From Thermococcus sp. (GTDB taxonomy: Archaea; Methanobacteriota_B; Thermococci; Thermococcales; Thermococcaceae), in contig NZ_JAMOQU010000098.1 in assembly GCF_027063845.1 (NCBI RefSeq), positions 1 through 64,000 of the forward strand: DNA of 64,000 bases, given 5' to 3'. Positions 1 through 8,699 of this stretch are shown one piece after another. Position 1 is the first letter of the stretch; each line of letters opens with the position of its first letter. The notes beneath the pieces were generated by a model, which saw nothing but the letters and a program-made list of their open reading frames with translations, had not been told where the DNA came from and made no database searches. Made by a program: the position numbers and the translations under genes.

Positions 1-2
1 TT

Positions 3-71
3 CTCAAAGCGGAAGGATTTAACACCGTGAAGGTGTATAACGAACTTGGACTGCTTTTAGCGGAGGGATGA
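3..71 (+). CDS. C-terminal end of an unidentified protein (partial)
   Basis: An open frame enters from the left edge and stops with TGA at 69-71. Only 22 codons are visible, with a normal residue mix ending in LGLLLAEG. The stop overlaps an ATG at 68 (ATGA junction), which would suit translational coupling, or else a frameshift within one gene because the next frame continues with equally protein-like sequence. Too little is present to name the product. Confidence 0.45.
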   Translation, partial: LKAEGFNTVKVYNELGLLLAEG

Positions 72-188
72 TGTATGGTTCCGCCGAACTCGACGAGGGC
101 CACTACTACAACCTCAAGGCAGAGTACAAGCTCCTCCTCGACTGGGCGATGTACGACCAGCATGATACACGTTGGGCTATAAAAAGAA
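68..188 (+). pseudogene. Possible continuation of the partial upstream gene, frame-disrupted
   Basis: From the ATG at 68 the frame reads about 35 protein-like codons (for example YNLKAEYKLLLDWAMYD) and then runs without a stop into sequence antisense to the ferritin-like gene, where it is only a shadow. A natural gene end would be expected before the hairpin at 189-203. Stops lie there in the other two frames (TGA at 163, TAA at 180). This suggests a lost stop or a small indel near 160-180. It could also be a separate small gene coupled to the upstream one. Function unknown. Confidence 0.25.
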
Positions 189-203
189 GGAGCTCAAAGC
201 TCC
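189..203. terminator. Hairpin between converging genes
   Basis: A perfect 6-bp inverted repeat (GGAGCT, loop CAA, AGCTCC) overlaps the stop codon of the minus-strand ferritin-like gene and lies just after the plus-strand gene fragment. It is palindromic, so it could act on both transcripts. A role in termination is inferred from its position. Confidence 0.35.
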
Positions 204-454
204 ACCTTTATCCCCGTTTCTTCTTCAACCTCCTCGAAGCCCTCCTTCATGTACTTCGCGAGCTCCTCGTCAACGGCGAAGAGAACCGCCAGGAACTCCC
301 CGAAGTGCTCCTTCTCCTCGTTTGCTACATCAAGGAAGACGTGCCTTATCTTTTCATCCTCGATGTGCTCCGCCAGCTGCTCATAGAAACTTATCGCGTC
401 AAGCTCGGCCTCGATGGCCCAGCGTAGGGCCTGGGCGATTTCCCTTTTGCTCAA
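194..454 (-). CDS. Ferritin-like (encapsulin-cargo type) domain protein
   Basis: This 86-residue, all-helical protein carries the carboxylate/His pattern of a ferritin-like diiron protein: EAELDAISFYEQ early and an EEKEH motif (ExxH) near residue 47. The C-terminal stretch GFEEVEEETGIK closely resembles, from memory, the end of the ferritin-like domain fused to archaeal encapsulins of Pyrococcus, so an iron-oxidising role is likely. The frame opens with TTG and has no ribosome-binding site of its own. A convincing ATG with GAGGTGAT lies upstream in another frame (see 451-495), so the true protein is probably about 100 residues and the sequence carries a one-base frameshift. No encapsulin shell gene is visible in this window. 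Confidence 0.7.
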   Translation of the reverse strand: MSKREIAQALRWAIEAELDAISFYEQLAEHIEDEKIRHVFLDVANEEKEHFGEFLAVLFAVDEELAKYMKEGFEEVEEETGIKVEL

Positions 455-495
455 CGGCCTACCTTCGGCAGCTCAAACGGGTATTTGGCCAACAT
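451..495 (-). other. Probable frameshifted N-terminus of the ferritin-like gene
   Basis: An ATG at 495, preceded by GAGGTGATACC, opens a 14-codon frame (MLAKYPFELPKVGR) whose TGA overlaps the TTG of the ferritin-like frame. Insertion of one base at about 452-457 would join both into one protein of about 100 residues. It is either a real indel or a sequencing error; a programmed frameshift is less likely because no slippery run is visible. Confidence 0.45.
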
Positions 496-541
496 GGTAT
501 CACCTCACTTCAAATCCTTAAAATCTGCCAAAAAGAAAGCG

Positions 542-1018
542 TCAATCAACCTCAAGGCTGAAGTCCTGGTAGTCCATCCAGATGCCCGTCTTCATGACCG
601 CGTCGTACTGGGCTTTGAGTAGCTCGTAGTGGGCCTTCTCTATCCTCGCCAGCTCCTCGAAGAGCCTCCTAACGGAATCGTGCCTTGCTTCCTTCGCGGC
701 CCTCTCGTAGAACTCCCAGGTGAGCTTTTCCTGTTCCATTCCAATCCTCACGGCATCGACTTCGCTTTCAATCTCCTCAGCCTTGACGAGAAGCTTTTCG
801 AGGAGCTCTTCGCTCACGGCTGGCAACTTGCACTCCTCGGCAACACGCTCAAGGAACCTCTCCTCGAACTGTTCCCAGTGGTCGGCCTCCTCCCTGGCCA
901 GGAAAAGGAACATCTTCTTAGCTTTCTCGTCCTTCGTCTTCCTCGCGAGGTCGAGGTAAAAGCGCATTTCGGCCTTCTCAACCTCCAGGGCTAAAGCTAA
1001 AGCCTCAAGCTCGTCCAT
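542..1018 (-). CDS. Ferritin-like/rubrerythrin-family protein
   Basis: The 158-residue helical protein has two ferritin-type half repeats. The first has EVEKAEMRFY and REEADHWEQF (ExxH); the second has GMEQEKLTWEFYERAA and ARIEKAHYELL (ExxH). This Glu/ExxH spacing is typical of diiron four-helix bundles of the rubrerythrin superfamily. No C-terminal rubredoxin CxxC centre is present, so it is not a classical rubrerythrin. The ATG at 1018 follows GTGGTGG on the minus strand. It lies next to a second ferritin-like gene on the same strand, which suggests a small iron or peroxide-handling locus. The substrate is unknown. Confidence 0.75.
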   Translation of the reverse strand: MDELEALALALEVEKAEMRFYLDLARKTKDEKAKKMFLFLAREEADHWEQFEERFLERVAEECKLPAVSEELLEKLLVKAEEIESEVDAVRIGMEQEKLTWEFYERAAKEARHDSVRRLFEELARIEKAHYELLKAQYDAVMKTGIWMDYQDFSLEVD

Positions 1019-1071
1019 AAAACCACCACAGTTATTTTAACCCCGACCCTAATAACCTTTGGGGGACGGAG

Positions 1072-1602
1072 ATGGGTATCGAGATGGTCAAGGACCCGCT
1101 CGCCCTGAAGGAGGAGCTTTTGAGGTTCGTCTTCGATGTTTACCGCTCAACGAACGGCGCTTATCCAGCCTTGGAGTGGGTTGAGGAGAAGCCATCGCCA
1201 GACGACTTCGATGGTTTCAGGCAGGTTTACGAGCCGTTCCTCGAGTTCAGGCTCGGAGAGGAGTTCGACGAGCTCTACCTGCTGAGGGAAGGCGGAAAAA
1301 TCGCCGGAACCGTGGCGCTCGTCTACAACCTCAAGGGCAAGGAAATCCACTGGGTTCCAGATGAGCTGAAGAACGAGAGGACGAGCCTCATAGAGTTCTT
1401 CATGACCGGTCCGGAATACAGGGGGAGGGGATACGGAAAGGCCCTGCTCGATTTCGCGGTGAGGAGGCTCCTTGAGCTTGGAAAGGCACCCTACGTTGTA
1501 ACGTTTCCCTGGCTCGAGGCCTACGGTTACTACCTCCGGAATGGTTTCGGGAAGGTCATGGACCACGGGGAGTTCGTGGCCCTGAGATACGTCGTTCCGT
1601 GA
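1072..1602 (+). CDS. GNAT-family N-acetyltransferase
   Basis: The 176-residue protein has the GNAT fold pattern. The acetyl-CoA-binding motif A is visible as FFMTGPEYRGRGYGKALL (R/Q-x-x-G-x-G/A type) at about residue 115, followed by a helix with RRLLELGKAPYV and the typical C-terminal aromatic strand LEAYGYYLRNGFGKV. The substrate cannot be told. ATG 1072 follows GGGGGACGGAG; an in-frame ATG at 1084 is a weaker alternative. It reads away from the ferritin-like gene and is followed by the his promoter region, so it is probably a single-gene unit. Confidence 0.8.
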   Translation: MGIEMVKDPLALKEELLRFVFDVYRSTNGAYPALEWVEEKPSPDDFDGFRQVYEPFLEFRLGEEFDELYLLREGGKIAGTVALVYNLKGKEIHWVPDELKNERTSLIEFFMTGPEYRGRGYGKALLDFAVRRLLELGKAPYVVTFPWLEAYGYYLRNGFGKVMDHGEFVALRYVVP

Positions 1603-1683
1603 GATTTTCCACGCGCTCCATACCCATTTTTGAACCACTGACAATTTCGCTCGGATTATTCTTCAAACTGTCGAAAAGTCTTC

Positions 1684-1699
1684 GGATAAGTTTATAACT
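1684..1699 (+). promoter_or_regulatory. Promoter of the his leader/operon
   Basis: A BRE/TATA-like element (GATAAGTTTATAAC) ends about 40 bases before the leader ORF. A start point about 25 bases downstream, near 1718-1722, would leave a short leader carrying the GGTGGTG ribosome-binding site at 1726-1732. It is the only clear promoter before hisZ. Confidence 0.55.
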
Positions 1700-1737
1700 C
1701 TTTTTGAAACACACCAATGCCACAGGTGGTGTGAAAG

Positions 1738-1815
1738 ATGAGAGTGAAGAGCGTTACAACTCCAGGATTTGGGAGAAAATACACCGCTTTTCTAAGGGTT
1801 AGCCTTCATCATTGA
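1738..1815 (+). CDS. Candidate histidine-operon leader peptide, 25 codons
   Basis: An ATG with a good ribosome-binding site (GGTGGTG, 5-base spacer) opens a 25-codon ORF (begins MRVKSVTTPGFGRK, ends RVSLHH) that stops 50 bases before hisZ. The last two sense codons are tandem CAT (His). It lies between the only visible promoter and the his genes, so both are read from the same transcript. Downstream, the near-palindrome CGAAAAATTTTCG directly abuts the hisZ ribosome-binding site. Bacterial his operons use His-rich leader peptides for attenuation; that this acts likewise in an archaeon is inference. It could also be a chance short ORF or a small protein with another role. Confidence 0.5.
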   Translation: MRVKSVTTPGFGRKYTAFLRVSLHH

Positions 1816-1865
1816 CTATTCTGCTGGACTTGTAGTTAGTCGAAAAATTTTCGGAGGTGTTTTGA

Positions 1866-2747
1866 GTGGTCCTTAGGGGGATTAGGGAGTACTCTCAACT
1901 GGCGCTCGTTTCAAGCTACCTGAGGAGAACCTTCGAGCTCTGGGGCTACGGCGAGGTTGTTTTACCCACAATAGAGCCCTACGATGAAACCGTGAGGAAG
2001 GGAACGAAGTTCGCGTACAACAACGGCTTTTACCTGATAAAGCCTGACGTGACGAGCAGACTGCTCAGGAACTACGACATTGACTTTGGCAAGCTTTATT
2101 ACATAAGTGAAGTGCTCGACGGCGGTGTCGAGGGTAACTGGCAGGCCGGCGTTGAGTTCATCGGCGGTGAGCCGACCTTCATGACGGCCGAGGTTTTGAG
2201 CGTCCTCATAACCGCGCTTGAGAGCCTTGGCATTGATGAGTTCTACATAGACCTCGGAAGCCTCGAAGTCTGGAGGCGGGCAACCGAGGGAATCGAGGAT
2301 TTCCGGGAAACCATCTACAGGGCCCTCGAGAGGAGGAACTTCGGCCTGATTGACGGCCTTCCCATTGACAGAGAAAAGAAGGAGGAGCTCTGGCGCCTCT
2401 TCAACTTCCGCGGGAGGAAAACCGACTACGACAAGCTTGCCCAGATTCTCGAGCTGGTCGACGACGAAAGGGTCTTTGTGGACCTCGGCACGGTCAGACC
2501 GCTTCCCTACTACCGCGACGTTATCTTCGAGGTGTACTCTCCCGAATTTGGAAGGCCGATAGGTGGAGGCGGGGAGTACTCCTTCAGGGGCAGGCCGGCA
2601 GTAGGTTTCGCCCTCGACTTGAGGACCCTCGTCCAGCTGGCGAACGTTGAGGGTAAGAAGAGTAGAAGGTCCCTCAGGGGCATAGGCTCGTTCAGGGAAG
2701 CGAGAAAGCTCGTCTCGATGGGAATCCCCGTGGAGGTGAGGAGATGA
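1866..2747 (+). CDS. hisZ: ATP phosphoribosyltransferase regulatory subunit HisZ
   Basis: The 293-residue protein resembles a class II (histidyl-tRNA synthetase-like) catalytic core without the anticodon-binding domain: motif 1 region around [20 protein letters not shown], motif 2 region around [12 protein letters not shown], motif 3 region [20 protein letters not shown]. HisZ pairs with the short form of HisG for the first step of histidine synthesis, and the adjacent hisG is indeed the short form. GTG 1866 follows GGAGGTG at 1853-1859. Its end overlaps the hisG start by four bases. Confidence 0.9.
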   Translation: MVLRGIREYSQLALVSSYLRRTFELWGYGEVVLPTIEPYDETVRKGTKFAYNNGFYLIKPDVTSRLLRNYDIDFGKLYYISEVLDGGVEGNWQAGVEFIGGEPTFMTAEVLSVLITALESLGIDEFYIDLGSLEVWRRATEGIEDFRETIYRALERRNFGLIDGLPIDREKKEELWRLFNFRGRKTDYDKLAQILELVDDERVFVDLGTVRPLPYYRDVIFEVYSPEFGRPIGGGGEYSFRGRPAVGFALDLRTLVQLANVEGKKSRRSLRGIGSFREARKLVSMGIPVEVRR

Positions 2748-3361
2748 GGTTCGTTCTGCCGAAGGGTCGCTTGCTCAGAGACTCACTGGAAATCCTCAGA
2801 AGGGCAGGCTATAAAATCGACGAGCCGGGGGAGAGGAGGCTCATCCAAAGGTTCAACGGCCACGAGGTTCTGCTCGCGAGGGCCTTCGACGTTCCGGTTT
2901 ATGTCGAGCACGGCGTTGACGTTGGCATAACAGGGAGCGACGTCGTTGAGGAGCGCGGAAGCGACGTTTTCGTGCCCCTTGACCTTCCCTTCGGGAAGTG
3001 CAGGCTGAGCCTTGCGATGCCGAGGGAAAGCGTTACCCCTCCAGAGGACATGGACGGCTACAGGATAGCGACCAAGTACGAGCGGATAACGAGGAACTAC
3101 TTCTCAAGCCTCGGCGTCGAGGTCGAGGTAATAAAGCTCAGCGGAAGCGTCGAGCTTGCTCCCAAGGTCGGGATAGCAGATGCGATAGTCGACATAGTCG
3201 AAACGGGAACGACCCTCAGGGCCAACGGCCTCGTCGAGGTTGATAAGGTGATGGACGTTTCAGCTCAACTGCTCGTCAACAGGATTTCTCAGAAGACCAA
3301 GTTCGATGAAATCAACTCCCTCGTTCTGGCAATAAAGGAGGTGGTTAAGGATGGAGCTTGA
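2744..3361 (+). CDS. hisG: ATP phosphoribosyltransferase, short form HisG
   Basis: At 205 residues this is HisG(S), lacking the C-terminal regulatory domain of the long form, which explains the need for HisZ. It begins with the family signature RFVLPKGRL and carries the PRPP-binding stretch [17 protein letters not shown] near residue 150. It couples ATP and PRPP to give phosphoribosyl-ATP. It overlaps hisZ by an ATGA junction and hisD by 11 bases. Confidence 0.95.
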   Translation: MRFVLPKGRLLRDSLEILRRAGYKIDEPGERRLIQRFNGHEVLLARAFDVPVYVEHGVDVGITGSDVVEERGSDVFVPLDLPFGKCRLSLAMPRESVTPPEDMDGYRIATKYERITRNYFSSLGVEVEVIKLSGSVELAPKVGIADAIVDIVETGTTLRANGLVEVDKVMDVSAQLLVNRISQKTKFDEINSLVLAIKEVVKDGA

Positions 3362-4478
3362 GGAATACGTTGCGGGCATTTTGAGGGACATCCACGAGAG
3401 GGGGATTGAAGCCGTCCGAGAGTACTCGATGAAGTTCGACGGCTACGGTGGCCCCTTCCGCGTGACAGAGGAGGAGTTCGAAGAGGCCGAAAGGCTCGTC
3501 CCCGAAAAGGACAGGAAAATCATCGAGAGGGCCATCAAAAGAATCTGGGACTACCACGAGAGGCAAAAGCCGAGAGATGAGCTTTTCGTCAAGAACGGCT
3601 CGCTCTACGGCCTAATCTACCGCCCGATAGGGAGGATAGGAATCTACGTCCCCGGCGGGAAGCCACTGCCCTCGACGCTCATGATGGTGGCCGTTCCCGC
3701 GAGGATAGCGGGGGTCAAGGAGATAGCCGTGACGACCCCTCCAAAGGACGGCAAGGTGAACCCCTACGTGCTCTACGTGGCGAAACTGCTCGGCATAGAG
3801 GAGGTCTACAAGCTGGGTGGAGTTCAGGCGATAGGGGCGATGGCCTACGGCGTCGGCATGAAGAAGGTCGATAAGATATTCGGCCCGGGGAACCGGTTCG
3901 TCAACGAGGCCAAGAGGCAGGTGTTTGGTGTCGTCGGCATAGACAGCCTCGCCGGACCGTCCGAGATAGCAGTCATAGCGGACGAAACCGCTGACAAGGA
4001 ATACGTTTTGGCCGATTTGCTCAGCCAGCTGGAGCACGGAAAGGATAGCAAAGCGTGGCTCCTCACAACCTCGGAGGAGCTGGCAAACTACTGCTCCCGC
4101 GACGGGGTGGATGTAATTCTCTGCGAAAGCCTTGCGGAGTGCGCCAAAAAAGCGAACGAGATAGCCCCGGAGCACCTAGAGATAATCACGGAAAATCCGC
4201 TCGATTTGGTTGACCTCATCGAGAACGCCGGGGCGATATACCTCGGACCATACACGCCCGTTCCTTCGGCGGATTACTTCCTTGGAGTGAACCACGTCCT
4301 CCCTACCGGCGGAGCGGCGAAGTTCAGCGGGGTTTTAACGGTGATGGACTTCCTCAAGCCGATAACCCTCGCTATGGTCTCGCGGGAGGAATTCCTGAGG
4401 GAGAGGGAGCTCGGATTAAGGCTTGCCGAGATAGAGGGAATGGAACTCCACAGGAGGAGCATGGAGGTGAGGAAATGA
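3351..4478 (+). CDS. hisD: Histidinol dehydrogenase HisD
   Basis: The 375-residue protein contains the HisD signatures [22 protein letters not shown], the [17 protein letters not shown] stretch, [14 protein letters not shown] and [11 protein letters not shown], plus the metal- and substrate-binding region [16 protein letters not shown] near the C-terminus. It oxidises histidinol to histidine in two NAD+-dependent steps. ATG 3351 follows GGAGGTGG within the end of hisG. It is somewhat shorter than bacterial HisD (about 430), mainly at the N-terminus, which is usual for archaeal forms. Confidence 0.95.
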   Translation: MELEEYVAGILRDIHERGIEAVREYSMKFDGYGGPFRVTEEEFEEAERLVPEKDRKIIERAIKRIWDYHERQKPRDELFVKNGSLYGLIYRPIGRIGIYVPGGKPLPSTLMMVAVPARIAGVKEIAVTTPPKDGKVNPYVLYVAKLLGIEEVYKLGGVQAIGAMAYGVGMKKVDKIFGPGNRFVNEAKRQVFGVVGIDSLAGPSEIAVIADETADKEYVLADLLSQLEHGKDSKAWLLTTSEELANYCSRDGVDVILCESLAECAKKANEIAPEHLEIITENPLDLVDLIENAGAIYLGPYTPVPSADYFLGVNHVLPTGGAAKFSGVLTVMDFLKPITLAMVSREEFLRERELGLRLAEIEGMELHRRSMEVRK

Positions 4479-5011
4479 AGCGGGAAACAAGGGAAACCAG
4501 CGTTGAGGTAGAGCTCGACGCTCCGTTTGGCGTTGAGACCGGCGACAGAATACTCGACCACATGCTCACAGCTCTGTTCCACTACATGGGCAGGAGCGCG
4601 AGGGTTAAAGCGGACTATGACCTCAGGCACCACCTCTGGGAAGATATAGGCATAACCCTCGGCGAGGAGCTCCGCTCGAAGCTCCCCGAGAAGTTCAGGC
4701 GCTTTGGAAGCGCGATAACCCCGATGGACGACGCCTTGGTTCTAATCGCGGTGGACATCTCAGGGAGGCCCTACGTGAGCGCTGAGCTGAGCTTTGAGGA
4801 GAGCGAAGAAGGCTTTGAGAAGGCCTTGGTCAGGGAGTTCCTCTGGGGGCTGGCGCGCTCGCTGAAAGCTACTATCCACGTGAAAACTCTGAGCGGAACA
4901 AACGCGCACCACGTCATCGAGGCAACCTTCAAGGGGCTCGGCATCGCGCTGGCCCAGGCGACTCGGGAGAGCGAGAGGCTGGAGAGCACGAAGGGACTGC
5001 TGGAGGTGTGA
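4475..5011 (+). CDS. hisB: Imidazoleglycerol-phosphate dehydratase HisB
   Basis: The 178-residue monofunctional enzyme has the two pseudo-symmetric halves with the Mn-binding His motifs [10 protein letters not shown] and [14 protein letters not shown] in the first and [14 protein letters not shown] in the second. No HAD phosphatase domain is fused, unlike the bifunctional HisB of enterobacteria, so the phosphatase step must come from another protein (see 8683-9408). It starts in an ATGA overlap with hisD and ends in one with hisH. Confidence 0.95.
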   Translation: MKRETRETSVEVELDAPFGVETGDRILDHMLTALFHYMGRSARVKADYDLRHHLWEDIGITLGEELRSKLPEKFRRFGSAITPMDDALVLIAVDISGRPYVSAELSFEESEEGFEKALVREFLWGLARSLKATIHVKTLSGTNAHHVIEATFKGLGIALAQATRESERLESTKGLLEV

Positions 5012-5601
5012 GCGTGATAGCGGTGGTTGACCTGGGGGTTGGAAACCTCGCCAACGTGAGGAAGGCCCTTGGCGGAGTAATCACGAGCGACCCCTACGAG
5101 ATTGAAAGGGCCGAGAAACTCGTCCTTCCGGGCGTGGGTAACTTTGGAGCTGTGATGGAGAGGCTCGAACCGCTGAGGAGGGTCATACTCGACGCGATAA
5201 ACGAGGGGAAGCCCTTCCTCGGGATATGCCTTGGATTACAGCTCCTCTTCGAGGGGAGCGAGGAGAGTCCCGGAAAGCCCGGCCTCCGCGTGTTTAGGGG
5301 GCAGGTTGTAAGGTTTCAGGGAGTTCGAACGCCTCACATCGGCTGGAACCAGCTGTGGAAGCGGAAGGACTGTCCGCTCTTCGAGGGAATCAGGGATGGG
5401 GCGTACTTCTACTTCGTCCACTCCTACTACGCCGAGCCAGATGAGGACGTCACCGCTGGAGTTACCGACTACGAGTCAAAGGGCAGGAAGGTGGTATTCA
5501 CCTCGGCCGTTTGGAGGGACAACGTCTACGCCGTCCAGTTCCATCCGGAAAAGAGCGGACGGAACGGTTTAATCCTGATGAGAAACTTCAGGAGGCTCTG
5601 A
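5008..5601 (+). CDS. hisH: Imidazole glycerol phosphate synthase glutaminase subunit HisH
   Basis: This is a class I glutamine amidotransferase of 197 residues. The nucleophile Cys lies in GKPFLGICLGLQLLF at about residue 75, and the His-Glu of the triad are in VQFHPEKSG near residue 180. It supplies ammonia to HisF, encoded two genes downstream. The start is GTG 5008 overlapping the hisB stop; an ATG is not available nearby. Confidence 0.95.
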   Translation: MSVIAVVDLGVGNLANVRKALGGVITSDPYEIERAEKLVLPGVGNFGAVMERLEPLRRVILDAINEGKPFLGICLGLQLLFEGSEESPGKPGLRVFRGQVVRFQGVRTPHIGWNQLWKRKDCPLFEGIRDGAYFYFVHSYYAEPDEDVTAGVTDYESKGRKVVFTSAVWRDNVYAVQFHPEKSGRNGLILMRNFRRL

Positions 5602-5602
5602 A

Positions 5603-6283
5603 ATGGAAATCTACCCCGCCATAGACCTAATGGGAGGAAAGGCGGTGAGGCTCTACAAGGGAAAGAAAAACACCGTCAAGGTCTACGGTGACCCGGTCGA
5701 GATAGCGGGGCGCTTTGCCGAGTTAGTTGACAAAATCCACGTCGTTGACCTCGATGGTGCCTTCCAGGGCTTTCCGAGGAACTTGGACGTAGTTGAGAGG
5801 ATAATCCGCGAGACCGGTCTGAGGGTTCAGTTCGGCGGCGGTTTGAGGAGCTACGAGGCCATAGAGAGGGCCTATGAAATCGGCGTTGAGAACGCCATAA
5901 TCGGAACTAAAGCCTTCGATTTGGACTTCCTCAGGAAGGTGACCGAGGACTTCGAGGGGATAACCGTCAGCCTCGACTCGAAGGGCGGGAGAATAGCCGT
6001 AAAGGGCTGGCTCGAAAGCGGGATTCCTGTTAGAGATGCCTACGAGATGCTGAAAGCCTACGTGAACCGCTTCGTTTACACATCGGTCGAGAGGGACGGG
6101 ACTTTGACGGGAATCGAGGAAATCGAACGCTTTTGGAAAAACGAGGAGTTCATCTACGCCGGGGGAGTTTCGAGCGCTGAGGACGTCGTGAGGCTGAAAA
6201 GAATAGGCTTCTCGGGAGTCATCGTGGGGAAAGTCCTCTACGAGGAACTTGTTAAGCTCGAAGACCTCCTGGAGGTGGTTTAA
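5603..6283 (+). CDS. hisA: ProFAR isomerase HisA
   Basis: This is a (beta/alpha)8 barrel of 226 residues opening with [18 protein letters not shown], with the phosphate-binding repeats GGGLRS (first half) and [11 protein letters not shown] (second half) and catalytic Asp residues in AIDL and in the [10 protein letters not shown] loop. It isomerises ProFAR to PRFAR. It follows hisH after one base and its stop overlaps the hisF ATG. Confidence 0.95.
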   Translation: MEIYPAIDLMGGKAVRLYKGKKNTVKVYGDPVEIAGRFAELVDKIHVVDLDGAFQGFPRNLDVVERIIRETGLRVQFGGGLRSYEAIERAYEIGVENAIIGTKAFDLDFLRKVTEDFEGITVSLDSKGGRIAVKGWLESGIPVRDAYEMLKAYVNRFVYTSVERDGTLTGIEEIERFWKNEEFIYAGGVSSAEDVVRLKRIGFSGVIVGKVLYEELVKLEDLLEVV

Positions 6284-7041
6284 TGCTTGCGAAGAGGATA
6301 ATAGCGGCCCTCGACATAAAGGAAGGCCGCGTCGTGAAGGGGATTAAGTTCAAAAACATCCGGGACGCGGGCGACCCGATAGAGCTGGCGAGACGCTACG
6401 AGAAGGAGGGGATAGACGAGATAGTCTTCCTCGACATTACGGCATCGTACGAGAAGAGGGGAATCCTGCTCGACCTCGTCAAGAGAATTGCTGAGGAGAT
6501 ATACGTCCCCTTCACGGTTGGTGGGGGCATAAGAACCGTTGAAGAAGCTAGGGAGATAATAAAGCGTGGCGCCGACAAGGTCTTCATAAACACGGCCGCC
6601 GTTGACAGGCCAGAACTCGTTAGGGAGATAGCCCAGGTGGTTGGGACGGCGAACCTCGTCGTTGCCATAGACGCCAAGTGGAACGGCTCCTTCTGGGAAG
6701 TCTACACCCACGGAGGGAGGAAGGCAAGGGGGATTGACGCCCTTGAGTGGGCGAGAACCGTCGAGAGGCTCGGAGCTGGGGAGATACTCCTCACGAGCAT
6801 GGACACTGACGGGACGAAGATGGGCTTTGACATACCACTAACCAATGCCGTTGCAGAGGCCGTTGATATTCCCGTCATAGCATCTGGTGGGGCAGGAAGG
6901 CCGGAGCACTTCTACGAGGCTTTCAAGGCGGGGGCCGAGGCGGCTCTGGCCGCTTCCATCTTCCACTACGGTGAGTACACGGTGGGGGAGCTGAAGGAGT
7001 TTCTGGCCGAGAGGGGAATTCCGGTCAGGCTGGACTACTGA
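6283..7041 (+). CDS. hisF: Imidazole glycerol phosphate synthase cyclase subunit HisF
   Basis: This is a 252-residue (beta/alpha)8 barrel, homologous to HisA next door. It has the two catalytic Asp residues in [14 protein letters not shown] and [15 protein letters not shown] and the phosphate-binding [10 protein letters not shown] and [10 protein letters not shown] loops. With HisH it makes imidazole glycerol phosphate and AICAR from PRFAR. ATG 6283 shares its A with the hisA stop (TAATG). Confidence 0.96.
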   Translation: MLAKRIIAALDIKEGRVVKGIKFKNIRDAGDPIELARRYEKEGIDEIVFLDITASYEKRGILLDLVKRIAEEIYVPFTVGGGIRTVEEAREIIKRGADKVFINTAAVDRPELVREIAQVVGTANLVVAIDAKWNGSFWEVYTHGGRKARGIDALEWARTVERLGAGEILLTSMDTDGTKMGFDIPLTNAVAEAVDIPVIASGGAGRPEHFYEAFKAGAEAALAASIFHYGEYTVGELKEFLAERGIPVRLDY

Positions 7042-7050
7042 GGTGGTAGT

Positions 7051-7680
7051 ATGGGCACTGATGAGCTAATCGAGAAGGTCGACTGGGAGAAGAACGGCGG
7101 AATCGTTCCGGTCGTGGTTCAAGATACCAGGGGAGAGGTTTTAACGCTGGCCTACATGGACAGGGAAGCCCTGAGGAGAACCCTCGAGACCGGCTACGCC
7201 CACTACTACTCCCGCTCGCAGAAGAGGGTGAGAATGAAGGGTGAAGTCAGCGGGAACACGCAGAGGGTTGAGGAGATAAGAATCGACTGCGACAACGACG
7301 CGCTCCTCCTGATAGTCGAGCAGAAAGGAGTTGCGTGTCACACGGGCAACTACTCCTGCTTCTACCGGAAGCTGGGCGAGCCGGAGAGGGTTCTGCCGAT
7401 GGACTACTCGCTGACGATACTCAGGGAGCTGGAGGAGCTGATAAGGGAGCGGAAGAAGAAGCCCGTCGAGGGCTCCTACACCTCGGAGCTCTTCAAAGCC
7501 GGGAGGGAGAGAATTTACAAGAAGTTCGGCGAAGAAGCCGTTGAGGTTCTCGTCGCAGAAACCAGAGAAGGCCTCATCTACGAGACGGCCGACATGCTCT
7601 ACCACCTGCTCGTTCTCCTGGCTTACAACGACGTTTCCCTCGGCGAGGTGATGGCCGAGCTGAGGAGGCGGAGGAAATGA
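7051..7680 (+). CDS. hisI: Bifunctional PR-AMP cyclohydrolase / PR-ATP pyrophosphohydrolase HisI(E)
   Basis: The 209-residue fusion has a HisI domain at residues 1-115, with the Zn/Mg-binding elements [20 protein letters not shown] and SCFY, and a HisE domain at about 120-205 with [12 protein letters not shown] and [13 protein letters not shown]. It catalyses steps 2 and 3 of the pathway. ATG 7051 follows GAGGTGG with a short spacer after a 9-base gap from hisF. Confidence 0.95.
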   Translation: MGTDELIEKVDWEKNGGIVPVVVQDTRGEVLTLAYMDREALRRTLETGYAHYYSRSQKRVRMKGEVSGNTQRVEEIRIDCDNDALLLIVEQKGVACHTGNYSCFYRKLGEPERVLPMDYSLTILRELEELIRERKKKPVEGSYTSELFKAGRERIYKKFGEEAVEVLVAETREGLIYETADMLYHLLVLLAYNDVSLGEVMAELRRRRK

Positions 7681-8699
7681 TAAGCGAGCTCGTCAAGTCC
7701 TTCCAGCCCTACCGCGTCGTCGAGGGGAACTATCGGATAAGGCTCGACAAGAACGAGAGCCCCTACGACCTGCCAGGAGAGGTAAAGGAGAAAATCTTTG
7801 AGGAGCTGAGGGAGATTGCCTTCAACCGCTACCCCCACATAACCTCCATGCCAGCGAGGGAGGCGATAGCTGATTTCTACGGCGTCTCGCCGGACAACGT
7901 TGCAGTTGGCAATGGAAGCGACGAGCTTTTGAGCTACCTCGTGAGGCTCTTCGAGGGCAACCACATCGTGATTACCCCGCCGACCTTCGGGATGTACTCC
8001 TTCTACGCGAAGCTGAACAACGTTCCGGTTGTGGAAGTGCCCCTTCGGGAGGACTTCACGCTCGACGGAGAGGCCGTAGCGAAAAAGGCCAAAAACGCGA
8101 GGGTTGTCTTCATAGCGTCCCCCAACAACCCCACCGGGAACCTCCAGCCGGAGGAAGAGATAATCAGAGTCCTCGAAACCGGAAGGCCAGTGGTTCTCGA
8201 CGAGGCCTACGCGGAATTCGCGGGAAAAAGCCTCTGGAAGCTCATAGAAGAGTATCCAAACCTAGTAGTGTTGAGGACGTTCTCCAAGGCCTTTGGGATG
8301 GCCGGAATCAGGGTCGGCTACATGCTGGCGGGCGAGGAAATCGTCGACGCCCTCTACCGGATAAAATCCCCCTTCAGCGTCGGAATCATGACGATGACGG
8401 CCATAAGGGTCGCCCTGAGGCACGCCGACCTTATGGAGAAAACCGTTAGGAAAATCGTTGAAGAGCGCGAGAGGATGGGGAGAAAGCTCGGGGAGTTAGC
8501 CTACCCAAGCGACGCCAACTTCCTCCTCGTCAGACTCAATGCCTACGAAGAGCTTTTGAAGAGGGGCATAGTTGTTAGAAAGCTCTCCGGAAGGCTTGAG
8601 GGTCACATAAGGGTAACGGTCGGCAGGAGATGGGAGAACGACGCGTTTCTTGAGGCGGTGGAAGAGATAGCGGGTGATTCCGATGTGGGTGGTCTTTGA
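7677..8699 (+). CDS. hisC: Histidinol-phosphate aminotransferase HisC
   Basis: This is a class I/II PLP aminotransferase of 340 residues. The Schiff-base Lys lies in [16 protein letters not shown] (about residue 205), the PLP-contacting Asp in [11 protein letters not shown] and the Asn in SPNNPTGN; the N-terminal [12 protein letters not shown] is the usual HisC signature. It converts imidazole acetol phosphate to histidinol phosphate. It starts in an ATGA overlap with hisI and overlaps the following HAD gene by 17 bases. Confidence 0.95.
   Translation: MISELVKSFQPYRVVEGNYRIRLDKNESPYDLPGEVKEKIFEELREIAFNRYPHITSMPAREAIADFYGVSPDNVAVGNGSDELLSYLVRLFEGNHIVITPPTFGMYSFYAKLNNVPVVEVPLREDFTLDGEAVAKKAKNARVVFIASPNNPTGNLQPEEEIIRVLETGRPVVLDEAYAEFAGKSLWKLIEEYPNLVVLRTFSKAFGMAGIRVGYMLAGEEIVDALYRIKSPFSVGIMTMTAIRVALRHADLMEKTVRKIVEERERMGRKLGELAYPSDANFLLVRLNAYEELLKRGIVVRKLSGRLEGHIRVTVGRRWENDAFLEAVEEIAGDSDVGGL

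Noticed and set aside
68-427. 119-codon plus-strand ORF over the ferritin-like gene
   Set aside because: Only its first 35 codons look protein-like; from about 190 it is the antisense shadow of a recognisable ferritin-like gene.
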